A DNA stretch of 62,013 bases from Chthoniobacter flavus. GTDB taxonomy: Bacteria; Verrucomicrobiota; Verrucomicrobiia; Chthoniobacterales; Chthoniobacteraceae. The DNA lies in the NCBI GenBank assembly GCA_945860355.1, contig CAMARB010000003.1, forward strand, positions 1 to 62,013. Reading direction: 5' to 3'. Under the pieces are notes generated by a model. It was given only the letters and a program-made list of their open reading frames with translations. It was not told the origin of the DNA and did not search any database. This document shows positions 18,413-27,321 of this stretch, one piece after another. Within the stretch, counting starts at the first letter, position 1, and every line of letters starts with the position of its first letter. Made by a program: the position numbers and the translations under genes.

Positions 18413-18997
18413 AGGGCTTACGACCTCCAGCCCACGGTCGGCCGAATGGAATGAGGCCTACCCTGGGAGCTGGTGGAGTCATGATTCAACCGCAAAGCGG
18501 GTCCGGCCTGCACGGAGGCCAGACCGCCGATTGGGGGCGCAACCCCGCCGGGGTTAAATCGTTTAGCGGGACGTGGTCCCCGGGGTAGCGGTCTGGCGGC
18601 CGCAACCCTGGGCTGAAGGACGGGAACGCCGTTGTCGGAGGGAAACGGCCGGGCAAAATGGCGTAATGCCGTTGGCGTTTGGTGGGGAATGCGTTTGGTG
18701 CGCGCCGCTGTGGCAGGCTTCTTATGCCGCCGCCGTGCCCGGTAATGCCCGCGAGCCGTGCTCCTCGCGCACGCCCTCTGCGCCTTTGGGCTGCCGCAGC
18801 CGATCAACGATATTTTGTGTGTGCCCTGTGCTCTAGGATCTGCAGATCGGTGCGGCGCAAGGGACGGTCAATCGTGGAAATATCTCCAGCAGACTGAGCC
18901 GCTGAGGATCTCGCAAGCCTGGGACATCCGGGAGGCGGGTTTGGCGCGTTTTGCCCAGTGGGGGGAAATTTTCTCCAGAAAAAACTCAATACATCGA
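18413..18997. other. non-coding stretch with repeats
   Basis: 585 bp between the surface-protein remnant and the fasciclin gene. It contains GC-rich, internally self-similar sequence around 18530-18640 (several short GGGGTT/AACCCC inverted pairs) and the second 28-bp dispersed repeat. No gene is supported. Confidence 0.5.
18794..18821 (+). repeat. 28-bp dispersed repeat, copy 2
   Basis: Differs from the copy at 13554-13581 at one position (C instead of T at position 7). Same orientation, about 5.2 kb away, upstream of the fasciclin-domain gene. Confidence 0.8.
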
Positions 18998-19495
18998 ATG
19001 AAAAAAAGTCTCTATATCGCCGCCGCGGCTTTTGTCTCGGCCTCATTGATCTCCACTTCGCACATCTCCACTGCGCAAGCCGCGGCGGAGGAGAAAACAG
19101 TGGTGGCAGTTGCCTCCGAAGCTGGAAATTTCAAAACCTTGGTCTCAGCCATCAAAGCCGCAGGCCTTTCGGAAAAACTGAGTGGCAAAGGCCCTTTCAC
19201 GGTGTTCGCACCCACCGATGAAGCTTTTGCCAAACTTCCAGCCGGCACGGTGGACAACCTGCTCAAACCTGAGAACAAGCAAAAGCTCACCGATCTGCTC
19301 ACCTACCATGTCGTGCAAGGAAAAATCATGGCTGCCGATGTGAAAACCGGCCCGGTGAAGACGGTAAACGGCAAGGAGGTTGAGCTCAAATCCGAGAACG
19401 GCAAAGTGACCGTGGGTAAGGCTCAGGTCACCAAAGCGGATGTGGACGCTTTCAATGGAGTCATTCACGTCGTCGACACGGTGTTGATGCCGTAA
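18998..19495 (+). CDS. secreted fasciclin (FAS1)-domain protein
   Basis: 165 residues: a signal peptide (MKKSLYIAAAAFVSASLI..., cleavage after AQA near residue 30) and one FAS1 domain. FAS1 hallmarks are FKTLVSAIKAAGL, GPFTVFAPTDEAFAKLP (H1 motif), LLTYHVVQGK and NGVIHVVDTVLMP (H2 motif). FAS1 proteins are cell-surface adhesion or matrix proteins. The ATG at 18998 was chosen because it starts the signal peptide; upstream in-frame codons run through the repeat. A hairpin follows 48 bp after the stop. Confidence 0.95.
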   Translation: MKKSLYIAAAAFVSASLISTSHISTAQAAAEEKTVVAVASEAGNFKTLVSAIKAAGLSEKLSGKGPFTVFAPTDEAFAKLPAGTVDNLLKPENKQKLTDLLTYHVVQGKIMAADVKTGPVKTVNGKEVELKSENGKVTVGKAQVTKADVDAFNGVIHVVDTVLMP

Positions 19496-19542
19496 GGCCT
19501 TGTTGAAAAGAGCTGGGGGAAGAGCTCGCCAGCCCTTCCCGG

Positions 19543-19570
19543 GTCAGGACTCCTCGCACGGAGTCCTGAC
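19543..19570 (+). terminator. probable terminator of the fasciclin gene
   Basis: A perfect 11-bp stem (GTCAGGACTCC 19543-19553; GGAGTCCTGAC 19560-19570) with a 6-nt loop, followed by TTCGTTTCCT. The T-tract is interrupted, so termination efficiency is uncertain. Confidence 0.6.
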
Positions 19571-20402
19571 TTCGTTTCCTCCCGAGCCTTTGCGGCCGAA
19601 TGCCAGGTTTGATTCTCCCGGGCTCTGTTGTGTGCGCTTCGCCGGATCCGATTTTCTGGAGTCGGTGTTTGAACTCGTCATTGAACGAACTGCGCGTTTC
19701 TGGAGGGGCGTTGGTTTGCTGGGATTGCTTCATTTTGGTCCGCAACTTTCAGAACCCTTCCCGTCTTTCCGTTCAACCGTGACAGGCTCCGTGCGTCTTC
19801 GCAGAGGGGGCGAGCGGTTCGGCCTTCGCATGGATAATTTATGTGTCCCCCGTGCAATTCCCAAATCGCTCGTTTTGGGTGGCGACCTCAGCGAGGTTGT
19901 GATGAATCGGTCTACTCCATCTGACTGCCGGAGGTCCCGTGGCGGGCAGTTTTCAGGGGACATGCCTGAATGGCACTGAATGAAGCCCGAAAGCCGAAGT
20001 TCCAACCTGCTTGTTTGGGTCCTTTGAGATCTTTGAGGATGTGCCCGGTGCAGGGTTGGGAGAGGGGAAGGGAAACCGCAGAGGAACGCAGATGCGCGCA
20101 GAGGAATTCTGAGGTGAAATCCTCGCTGCGATCTTTGAGATCTTTGCGGTTACGAAAAAACCGTGCACGGGCCACGGGCTCGGAGCCTCACTTGGCCGAG
20201 CCCTCCTCAATCTTCACCGCAGAGGAACGCAAGGGGCTCAAAGATTCCGGGAGTTCACGCGAACGCGCGGTGCCAAGAGTTGGCGAATCCGCTCGCCCAA
20301 AAAGCGCCCCGTTGCCCCGGTCACAGAGGGAAACGTCGAAAAGAAGCCTGAACTCAGTGCCATGCGGGACATGCCCTCTGTGCGAAATCCCCCCCTTGGT
20401 GT
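19571..20402. other. 832-bp gene-free region with 'CCGCAGAGG' repeats
   Basis: No gene is supported. The right half holds a family of degenerate repeats based on ACCGCAGAGGAACGCA and GATCTTTGAGATCTTTGCGG (about 20080-20150 and 20216-20245). The left half is unique, eroded sequence. Confidence 0.6.
20080..20245. repeat. degenerate 'CCGCAGAGGAACGCA' repeats
   Basis: ACCGCAGAGGAACGCA occurs at about 20081 and again at about 20216. Between them lies TGAGATCTTTGCGGTTACG, whose reverse complement resembles the repeat start, giving an imperfect inverted structure. A third relative lies at 61069-61135. Such repeats are common between genes in this phylum as I recall it. Confidence 0.65.
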
Positions 20403-21089
20403 TTATTTCGCCGGATTTTCCTCTCCGTAAATCCTGAGGTTCCGAATCGTGGCGCCGGCCGGGCCCGCGCCGATCCAAGTCAGCCCTTTCCTGGTGCTGA
20501 AATAGTCGTGTTGGGCGCGCAGTTCTTGGCCGTCGAGCCGCGCAGCCACTTGATCCTCCCTCCACTCGACGCGGAGATGGTGCCATTCACCCACACGAAC
20601 CGGCATCTCGCGCACGGCGAGAATTTTGGGTGTGCTCTTCGAGTCTTGGGCGATTTGGATTCGGTTTTGCAGAACAATAACCCTTCCCACATGCGGGGGA
20701 CCATCGCAGCCGACGCCGAAATACCCCGCGCCCTCGAGTCGGAACTCCAGCTCGACCACCGCATTTTTAAGCCCCACGCGATGATGGAGCACCGCGCTGT
20801 GTTTTTCCTGCGGAATCTCAGCAGCCCTGAGCTCCCCGTTTTCGGGAGTCCATTGGCCATGATGGATTTTCCATGCCGCACCCAGAGGTTCGGTCAATTG
20901 CGGGCTGGCCACGAGAGGCAAAGGAGCGGCATGGAGCAGCCATGAATTGGCGGGGGCTGCGGGGGCGGGCGATTCCGCGAAACCGCTGTGCAACCCGCAA
21001 GCGAGCAGGCTGCCACAGAAGAGCGCGCGGCAGGAGTTGAGCAGTGTGTTTCGCTGCGGGAATATTCGGGACAGGATGGCGTGTTTCAT
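20403..21089 (-). CDS. secreted laminin-G/DUF1080-like protein
   Basis: 228 residues with a signal peptide (hydrophobic stretch ALFCGSLLACGLHSGFAES, cleavage near 39). The remainder reads as a single jelly-roll domain of the DUF1080 (3-keto-disaccharide hydrolase-like) or concanavalin/laminin-G type: WKIHHGQWTPENGELRAAE, VVELEFRLEGAGYFGVGCD, GEWHHLRVEWREDQVAARLDGQEL and a C-terminal IRNLRIYGE strand. It probably binds or cleaves a carbohydrate in the periplasm or outside the cell. It stands alone between repeat-rich spacers. Confidence 0.75.
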   Translation of the reverse strand: MKHAILSRIFPQRNTLLNSCRALFCGSLLACGLHSGFAESPAPAAPANSWLLHAAPLPLVASPQLTEPLGAAWKIHHGQWTPENGELRAAEIPQEKHSAVLHHRVGLKNAVVELEFRLEGAGYFGVGCDGPPHVGRVIVLQNRIQIAQDSKSTPKILAVREMPVRVGEWHHLRVEWREDQVAARLDGQELRAQHDYFSTRKGLTWIGAGPAGATIRNLRIYGEENPAK

Positions 21090-21471
21090 AAGAGGCGGCT
21101 CTGAGCAGAGACCTCTTGCGCTGCTTTTTCTTAAAGCTGTTCCCCACCGCGAACGCGGACCCTCTGTGGGCTTGCATTTCAGCGGGACAAGAAATCTCCC
21201 GTCCTCCCCCTATCACCGGCGGGCACGACTATCCATGCTGTGTGTTGATCTGGGGGACAGGCCCTTGGTGATCTGCTCCGTCGGTTCAGCGTCCGCAATG
21301 AGCCGCACTCAGCGAAGGGCTTACGGCAGTCAGTGAATCATCCGCGGAAATCTGAGGCATCTGCGGTTCACCTGCAGTCAGCAGGGACTGATCTGGGGGA
21401 GATGCCTTTCGTTCACAAAACCCCTCCACGCCGGTAATGATGCGAGGAGCACAGGCTTTCGATTCAACAAA
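21090..21471. other. non-coding spacer with short repeats
   Basis: 382 bp. Contains two occurrences of TGATCTGGGGGA (about 21245 and 21389) and CAGTCAG-type short repeats. No supported gene or terminator. Confidence 0.5.
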
Positions 21472-22671
21472 TCACGCGCCGGTGTTTTGTGCGTCCTTTG
21501 GCGGAGTGTTTCCGTCGCCTCGCAGCGCTCTTCGCAATGCCTTTGGCGAGACCCCAAGCTCCCGCACGAAACACCGGTGGATGTTCCGGAGCGACGAGAA
21601 CCCTGATTCCCTGGCCACCTCGGCGATTGTTTTGTTGGGACGGGCTAGGAGCCGTTGAGCGTGTTCGAGCCGGACTCTGAGCAGATGCCCGGCGGGTGAA
21701 CGCCGCAGCTCCGAGCGGAAGGCGTAATGCAGCGCGCGCAGCGACATCCCGGAGGCTTTGGCGATTTCATCGACGCTGAGGTTCCTGGCGAAATGCGCGG
21801 CGATAAACTCCACTGCGCGCCCCACGCCTTGGTGGGTGAGCGCCAGCGCGTCGGTGCTTTGCCGTTGCACAATCCCGCGCACCGGCACCACCACCCGGGC
21901 GTGCTCCGGCGCGCCGTGGCGCATGAAACTCTCCAGCGCAAGGCCCGCCCGGTAGGCCACTTCCGCCATGTTCAGGTCCACGCTCGAAAGGGGCACCGGC
22001 GAGCATTCGCAGGCCAGCTCGATGTTTCCCGCCCCAAGAATCGCGACCTGCTCGGGAATCCGCAGCCCGGCCGCGAGACAGGTCTGCGCCGCGTCGCAGG
22101 CCAGCAGGTCATCGAGCGCAAACAACCCGACCGGTTTGGGCAGCGTTTGCAGCCGCTGTCCCAGCCACTCGCGGAACTCCTCCCAGCCCTGCCCTCCGGC
22201 TCCCAGCGGTTTTTTCCATTCTAACAATGTGCAGATCTTGCCCGCGGCGGTGAGCGTCTCCAGAAACCCCTCTCGCCGCTCCCGCTCCACGCGGCCCCGG
22301 CCAATGCTCAGCCATGCAAAATTCCGGTAGCCGCGATCCAGAAAATGCTCCGCCGCGACCCGACCGCAGCCTCGGTTGTCCTCCTCCACGGAGGGAAAGG
22401 GATGCGCGCCGTGGTTGGCGCCGAAGAGCACCGTGGGTTGCCGCCCGAGTTGCCTCTCGATGAACGGCGCAAGCCGGGGCGTGTCGGTGTCGTTGACCAG
22501 CAGACCGTCGCCTTGCCATTCCCCGGGGTCCGACGCCTCCAAGAGCGGGCGGCTGGCGAGGTGCCACTGGCATTCCCGGGCGCAGCGGCCGATGCCTTCG
22601 AGGAACCGGGGGTCGTACCAGCCCAGGGCGACCAGCACATGGCGTTTGGGAGCGGGGGGGGTGTTTTGCAC
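21472..22671 (-). CDS. XylR-like AraC-family transcriptional regulator
   Basis: 399 residues with an N-terminal periplasmic-binding-protein-like sugar-sensing domain (about 10-275, with VLFGANHGAHPFPSVEEDNRGCGRVAAEHFL) and a C-terminal AraC DNA-binding domain (about 285-385) carrying two HTH motifs: NLSVDEIAKASGMSLRALHYAFR and NKTIAEVARESGFSSLRNIHRCF. This architecture is that of E. coli XylR. The start is GTG at 22671. It is divergent from the deoxy-sugar operon and very likely controls it, sensing the sugar or a derivative. Confidence 0.92.
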   Translation of the reverse strand: MQNTPPAPKRHVLVALGWYDPRFLEGIGRCARECQWHLASRPLLEASDPGEWQGDGLLVNDTDTPRLAPFIERQLGRQPTVLFGANHGAHPFPSVEEDNRGCGRVAAEHFLDRGYRNFAWLSIGRGRVERERREGFLETLTAAGKICTLLEWKKPLGAGGQGWEEFREWLGQRLQTLPKPVGLFALDDLLACDAAQTCLAAGLRIPEQVAILGAGNIELACECSPVPLSSVDLNMAEVAYRAGLALESFMRHGAPEHARVVVPVRGIVQRQSTDALALTHQGVGRAVEFIAAHFARNLSVDEIAKASGMSLRALHYAFRSELRRSPAGHLLRVRLEHAQRLLARPNKTIAEVARESGFSSLRNIHRCFVRELGVSPKALRRALRGDGNTPPKDAQNTGA

Positions 22672-22686
22672 GGAGAGTCCTTAAAG

Positions 22687-22717
22687 TTGCGCAAGGTGTC
22701 TGTTTACGCAAGGCGCC
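22687..22717. promoter_or_regulatory. candidate operator: 17-bp-spaced direct repeat
   Basis: GCAAGGTGTC (22691-22700) and GCAAGGCGCC (22708-22717) form a direct repeat with 17-bp period in the 145-bp divergent spacer between the regulator and the isomerase gene. AraC-family proteins often bind tandem direct half-sites, so this is a plausible binding site. Confidence 0.45.
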
Positions 22718-22816
22718 TCTCGTTTTATCTTTTCCGATGGGTTGCGCGGATTGCTTCCCCCTCCTTTTTCCCGCGCCCGACGTTCCCCTGACTCCCTCCT
22801 GCCTCCGCTTGCTCCC

Positions 22817-24418
22817 ATGAAACCCGTCTATCTCATCGCCAACGGCGACCTGCGCCTCTCCGCCAACCAGAAATGTGAAGCCGCCCAGGCGGCCATGGAA
22901 CGCCAGATCGTGGCGGCCGTGGAACGCGAAGGCCGCACGGTGGTGAGGGCACACGGCTACGACCGGAAGAAGAAACACAGTTTCATCGACAGCCAGAAAT
23001 ACGGGATGGAGGTGTTCAAAAACATCCCGGCCGACGCCCCGCTGATCGTGGCGGAGGCGGTCTGGCAATACAGCCATCATCTGCTGCACGGTTTGCTGAC
23101 GCACCGGGGGCCGATCCTCACCCTGGCAAACTGGAGCGGCACATGGCCGGGCTTGGTCGGCATGCTCAACCTCAACGGTTCGCTCACCAAGGCCGGCGTC
23201 GCCCACAGCACTCTTTGGAGTGAGACTTTCGAGGACGATTTTTTTAAGGACGGCCTGAAACGCTGGCTCAAGTCCGGGAGGATCGAACATGACACCTCCC
23301 ACGTGCGGCCGCTTGCGGAATGCAAGGTGCCTGCGGCTGCCGCTCAACTCGGTCGGCGTTTTGCGCGCGAGTTCAAAACGGAAAAAGCCATCATGGGCGT
23401 TTTCGACGAGGGCTGCATGGGGATGTACAACGCGATCATCCCCGATGAACTCCTGCACGGCACGGGCGTGTTCAAGGAGCGCCTCAGCCAGTCCACGCTT
23501 TACGCAAAGATGCTCACGGTGTCCGACACCGAGGCGCGCGGCGTCCTGAGTTGGCTGATGAAAAAGGGGCTCCGGCTCAATCTCGGGTCGGACGAGGCGA
23601 GTGATCTCACCGAGAGGCAGGTGCTTGAGCAGTGCAAAATGTACATCGCCGCGGTGCGTCTGGCCGATGAGTTCGGGTGTGCCACCATCGGCATCCAATA
23701 CCAGCAGGGCCTCAAGGATCTCGCCCCGGCCTCGGATCTGGTGGAGGGCATGCTCAACAACGCCTCGCGTCCGCCGGTGTTCCGCGAAGGCACCCGGCAG
23801 GAGCTTTACCCCGGCGAACCCCTGCCGCATTTCAACGAGGTCGATGAATGCGCCGGGTTGGACGGCCTCATCACCGCGCGGCTCTGGCGGAAACTCGGGT
23901 TCGCTCCCGAGAACACGCTGCATGACCTGCGCTGGGGACGGCATTTCAAGGGGGGCGGGGTGGACGCCTATGTCTGGGTGCTGCTCATCTCCGGGGCCGC
24001 GCCGCCCGAGCATTTTGTGGGCGGCTGGAAAGGCGCAAGCAGCGAGCGCCAGCCCTCGATGTATTTCCGGCTCGGCGGCGGGACCCTGAAGGGGATCAGC
24101 AAGCCGGGTTGGATCGTCTGGAGCCGGGTGTATGTGGCCGAGGGCCGTTTGAAGTTCGACACGGGGCTGGCTGAGGTGGTGGCTTTGCCACGCGAGGAAA
24201 CCGAGGAGCGCTGGCGTTTGACCACTTCGCAATGGCCCATCATGCACGCTGTTTTCCAGGGAATCACCCGCGACCAGATGATGGCGCGCCATCCCTCCAA
24301 CCACATCCAGGTGGTGTATGCGCCTGACAAAGCGGCCGCCCGCCGGGGGCTCCTGGCCAAAGCCGCCGCGATGCGGGAACTTGGCTTGGAAGCGTTTGTG
24401 TGTGGAGATCTCTCATGA
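22817..24418 (+). CDS. L-fucose isomerase-like protein
   Basis: 533 residues, related to the L-fucose/D-arabinose isomerase family (COG2407-like) that interconverts an aldose and a ketose. The opening MKPVYLIANGDLRLSANQKC, the stretch PLIVAEAVWQYSHHLLHGL, ILTLANWSGTWPGLVGMLNLNG, MGVFDEGCMGMYNAIIPDELL and the C-terminal HPSNHIQVVYAPDK are as in such isomerases. The ATG at 22817 was chosen over 22742 because it starts the conserved part. It overlaps the aldolase start by 4 bp. With the downstream aldolase and rhamnulokinase it likely processes L-fucose or L-rhamnose; which one is unclear. Confidence 0.8.
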   Translation: MKPVYLIANGDLRLSANQKCEAAQAAMERQIVAAVEREGRTVVRAHGYDRKKKHSFIDSQKYGMEVFKNIPADAPLIVAEAVWQYSHHLLHGLLTHRGPILTLANWSGTWPGLVGMLNLNGSLTKAGVAHSTLWSETFEDDFFKDGLKRWLKSGRIEHDTSHVRPLAECKVPAAAAQLGRRFAREFKTEKAIMGVFDEGCMGMYNAIIPDELLHGTGVFKERLSQSTLYAKMLTVSDTEARGVLSWLMKKGLRLNLGSDEASDLTERQVLEQCKMYIAAVRLADEFGCATIGIQYQQGLKDLAPASDLVEGMLNNASRPPVFREGTRQELYPGEPLPHFNEVDECAGLDGLITARLWRKLGFAPENTLHDLRWGRHFKGGGVDAYVWVLLISGAAPPEHFVGGWKGASSERQPSMYFRLGGGTLKGISKPGWIVWSRVYVAEGRLKFDTGLAEVVALPREETEERWRLTTSQWPIMHAVFQGITRDQMMARHPSNHIQVVYAPDKAAARRGLLAKAAAMRELGLEAFVCGDLS

Positions 24419-25170
24419 ACACCCACCGTCACACCGAACTCCTCGAACTCTCCCGCGACCTCGGCGCCGAGCACCGCCACCTGGCCATTTTGGGCGAGGG
24501 GAACACCTCCGCGCGCCTCGACGCCGACTCGTTTTGGGTGAAGGCCAGCGGCAGCAGCCTCGGCACTCTCAAGGACGGCGACTTGGTCGCGTGCCGGTTT
24601 GCGCCGCTGCTCGAGCTCATGGACGAGACGGCGCCGGAGGACGAGCGGGTGGACTCGGTCCTCTTCGCCAGCCGGTTGGATGAGCAAGCCAGGAAGCCCT
24701 CCGTCGAGGCGCTTTTCCACGCATTTCTGCTCACCCTCCCGGGCGTCGAGTTCGTGGGCCACACCCACCCGGTCGCGGTGAACTCGATCCTCTGTTCCCC
24801 GCGCGCGGAGGAGTTCGCCAAGCGGCGGATTTTTCCCGACGAAGTCGTCTGCTGCGGGCCCGCCTCGGTTTTTGTGCCTTACATGGATCCCGGTCTGAAA
24901 CTCGCGCAGGAGATCCGGCTGCGGACCCTGGCGTTCCTTGAGGAGCGCGGGGCTCCCCCCCGGGTGATCCTGCTCAAGAGCCACGGCATCATTACCCTGG
25001 GCGGCTCGGCTTCCGCGGTCAAAGGCGCGATGCTCATGGCGGTGAAGGCGGCGTCGATTTTCCTCGGGGCGGCGGCTCTGGGGGGGCCGCTGTTCATGAG
25101 CGACGCCGACGTGGAACGCATTGGGAACCGCCGGGACGAGCACTACCGCCAAAAGGCGCTGAAGTTGTGA
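24415..25170 (+). CDS. class II aldolase/adducin family protein
   Basis: 251 residues, class II (zinc) aldolase of the fuculose/rhamnulose-1-phosphate aldolase type, cleaving the ketose-1-phosphate to dihydroxyacetone phosphate and lactaldehyde. N-terminal GEGNTSARL is the phosphate-binding motif, the zinc motif is GHTHPVAVNS (two His), and a third His is in LKSHGIITLGGS. The true start is the ATG at 24415, which overlaps the isomerase stop (ATGA). The stop overlaps the GTG of the kinase. Confidence 0.88.
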   Translation: MNTHRHTELLELSRDLGAEHRHLAILGEGNTSARLDADSFWVKASGSSLGTLKDGDLVACRFAPLLELMDETAPEDERVDSVLFASRLDEQARKPSVEALFHAFLLTLPGVEFVGHTHPVAVNSILCSPRAEEFAKRRIFPDEVVCCGPASVFVPYMDPGLKLAQEIRLRTLAFLEERGAPPRVILLKSHGIITLGGSASAVKGAMLMAVKAASIFLGAAALGGPLFMSDADVERIGNRRDEHYRQKALKL

Positions 25171-26630
25171 GCGCGTGTTCCTACGTGGCCTGTGACTTGG
25201 GGGCGGAGAGCGGCCGGGTCATCCTCGGCACGCTCGACTGCGGCCGGGTCCGCCTTGAGGAGGTGCATCGTTTCCCGAACGAGCCCGTGAGCTTGGACGG
25301 TTCGCTGCGCTGGAATCTGCCCCGGTTGTTTCAGGAAATCCTGACGGGTCTCGGCGAAGTGGCCGCCCGCGGAGTGAAGGTGGAAAGTGTCAGCGTGGAT
25401 TCCTGGGGCGTGGATTACGCCTGGCTGGGCGCGGGCCAGCCGTTGCTGGCGCAGCCGCATCACTATCGCGATCCCCGCACGGAGTCCGCTTTTCAGTCGG
25501 TGACGGAGTCGGCGCTGGCCGATCTGGTTTTTGAGGAAACGGGGCTCCAATTCATGCCCATCAACACGCTCTACCAGATCATGGCCGATCAGCAGAAGAG
25601 TCCCGGGCTGGTCGCGCTGGCGGACCTTTTTTTGCCCACGGCGGACTACCTCCATTTTCTGCTGAGCGGGGTGGCGGTGGCGGAGCGTTCCCTGGCCAGC
25701 ACCACCCAGCTGTACAACCCGGTCACCCGGGATTGGTCGCGTCCGCTCCGGGAGGCGCTTCAGCTGCCCGGGAAAATTTTCCCGCCCATTGTGGCCTCCG
25801 GGACCCGGCTTGGGCCTCTGCGGGAGGATATCGCCAACGAAACCGGCCTCGGCCCTGTGGAAGTCGTCGCCACCTGTTCCCACGACACCGGCGCCGCGGT
25901 CGCCGCGGTCCCGGCCACCGGTGAAGACTGGGCGTTCCTGAGCTCCGGCACGTGGTCGCTCATCGGCGTTGAGTTGAACGCGCCCCTCATCAACCCCGAA
26001 GTGCGCGCCCGTGGCTTCACCAACGAGGCGGGGTTCGCCAATACCACCCGCTTCCTCAAGAGCCTTGTCGGGCTTTGGATTCTTCAGGAGTCCAAGCGCG
26101 AATGGGCGCGGCAGGGGCGCCATTTGGATTACGCCGCGTTGGCCGCCGCCGCCGGCGACACCGAGCCGTTCCGGTCCGTGATCGATCCGCTCGATCCGCG
26201 TTTCCTGCGGCCGGGGCGGATGCTGGAAAAAATCGCGGCGTTCTGCCGGGAAACGGATCAGCCGGAGCCGGAAACCCCCGGGCATTTTGTGCGCTGCATC
26301 TACGAGAGTCTCGCGCTGATGTACGCCCGCACGCTGGGGGAGTTGCGTGAGCTGACGGGGCGGACCCTTGGCGTGCTGCACATTGTGGGGGGCGGCAGCC
26401 AGAGCGAGCTGTTCAACCAGTGGGTGGCCGACGCGACGGGGTGTGTGGTGATGGCGGGCCCGGTCGAGGCGACGGCGGTCGGCAACGTGCTTCTTCAAGC
26501 CCTGGCCATGGGGCAGTTGTCTTCAGCTCAGAGTCTGCGCGGAATCGTGCGCAATTCATTTGAGATTCGCCGGTTTGATCCCCGTCCCGAGGCTTCCTGG
26601 CAAACGCTCGCCGCGCGTCTCGACCGGTGA
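25167..26630 (+). CDS. rhamnulokinase-like FGGY carbohydrate kinase
   Basis: 487 residues. FGGY-family kinase phosphorylating a ketose at C1. The N-terminal phosphate loop is VACDLGAESGRVILG, then RWNLPRLFQEI, VDSWGVDYAWL, the catalytic-region HDTGAAVAAVP with Asp, SSGTWSLIGVEL and the C-terminal GGGSQSELFNQWVADATG adenine-binding region. RWNLP and the whole pattern resemble RhaB rather than FucK. The start is GTG at 25167, overlapping the aldolase stop by 4 bp. It is the last gene of a three-gene, fully overlapping operon. Confidence 0.92.
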   Translation: MSACSYVACDLGAESGRVILGTLDCGRVRLEEVHRFPNEPVSLDGSLRWNLPRLFQEILTGLGEVAARGVKVESVSVDSWGVDYAWLGAGQPLLAQPHHYRDPRTESAFQSVTESALADLVFEETGLQFMPINTLYQIMADQQKSPGLVALADLFLPTADYLHFLLSGVAVAERSLASTTQLYNPVTRDWSRPLREALQLPGKIFPPIVASGTRLGPLREDIANETGLGPVEVVATCSHDTGAAVAAVPATGEDWAFLSSGTWSLIGVELNAPLINPEVRARGFTNEAGFANTTRFLKSLVGLWILQESKREWARQGRHLDYAALAAAAGDTEPFRSVIDPLDPRFLRPGRMLEKIAAFCRETDQPEPETPGHFVRCIYESLALMYARTLGELRELTGRTLGVLHIVGGGSQSELFNQWVADATGCVVMAGPVEATAVGNVLLQALAMGQLSSAQSLRGIVRNSFEIRRFDPRPEASWQTLAARLDR

Positions 26631-26731
26631 ATCCGTGAGCGGGGGGAGTGTCCCGGGCAATGGGCAAAAGTTCCGCTTGAGCCGTCGCACCGGGGCATTC
26701 ACCGGCTTGGCTCTGGCTTCACCAGAATCTC

Positions 26732-26746
26732 AAGGCTCACGCATCC
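26732..26746 (+). repeat. relative of the 15-bp terminal repeat
   Basis: AAGGCTCACGCATCC matches 13 of 15 positions of the inverted terminal repeat that bounds the 57.4-57.9 kb element, and is also followed by an A-run. Confidence 0.65.
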
Positions 26747-26787
26747 AAAAAGACGCCAGAGAGGCGAGCGCGGGGGGCTGTCGATTG

Positions 26788-26927
26788 AACCCGAAAACGG
26801 AAGTTCCAGCGGAATGACTGAAGGGGCGAAAGTGCAAAGCCTTTGGGTTCCGCAATTTCCAAAAATCCCTCCGCGATCCCCACGCACTCCGCGTGAAAAT
26901 AATCTCTCTCTGAAACTTCGGAGTTCG
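26788..26927 (+). repeat. dispersed repeat A, copy 1 (140 bp)
   Basis: About 90% identical by eye to 45973-46111. It starts with AACCCGAAAACGGAAGTTCC and ends with AACTTCGGAGTTCG; GAAGTTCC and its approximate complement near the other end (AAACTTCGG) give an imperfect inverted structure. Non-coding; no transposase nearby. Confidence 0.9.
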
Positions 26928-27033
26928 TGTTGAATTTCGCGGCGCTGACGTGTGACTCGCGCGGGGGCTCTGGAGCCGGAGGCATCTCAGCCTGATGCCG
27001 GAGGCATCGGAGGTTGTCGCCAGATGGGTGACA

Positions 27034-27124
27034 GCTTCTGCCGCCCCTCGCCGGGGTGGAATGTTTCTGGGGGGGCTCGTTCCGGCGGTGTCGCTTCGCT
27101 CGACCGTTGGTTATGACCGAAGTT
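27034..27124 (+). repeat. dispersed repeat R2, copy 1
   Basis: About 90 bp with the core TTCCGGCGGTGTCGCTTCGC. A clearly related copy in opposite orientation lies at 57615-57706 and a shorter one at 57763-57800. Short flanking palindromes such as GATGCCGGAGGCATC (26994-27008) also recur near the later copies. Confidence 0.85.
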
Positions 27125-27321
27125 CCCTCCGGCCTGCTGCGCGCTCAGAGAAATTGTGCGTCCCCCCCGTATGCTGCGCCCGTTTGGGTGGGAGGGGCTG
27201 CATTGCAGCGGAGCGTTAATCTGGTTCCACCCCCAGCACGCGAAGCAATCGCTGCCCGTAGAAACACCCTGCAAGTTCGTGATCGAAAGGCGCATAGTCG
27301 CGCAAGTGGCGGTGACCTTCG

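Larger units (their letters stand above)
26631..27321. other. 691-bp gene-free region packed with dispersed repeats
   Basis: Contains a relative of the terminal repeat AGGGCTCACGCATCT (26732-26746), repeat A (26788-26927) and repeat R2 (27034-27124). No gene is supported between the kinase operon and the lipoprotein gene. Confidence 0.7.

Noticed and set aside
20163-20437. Short plus and minus frames in the 19.6-20.4 kb spacer
   Set aside because: They cross degenerate repeats, lack ribosome-binding sites and overlap on both strands.
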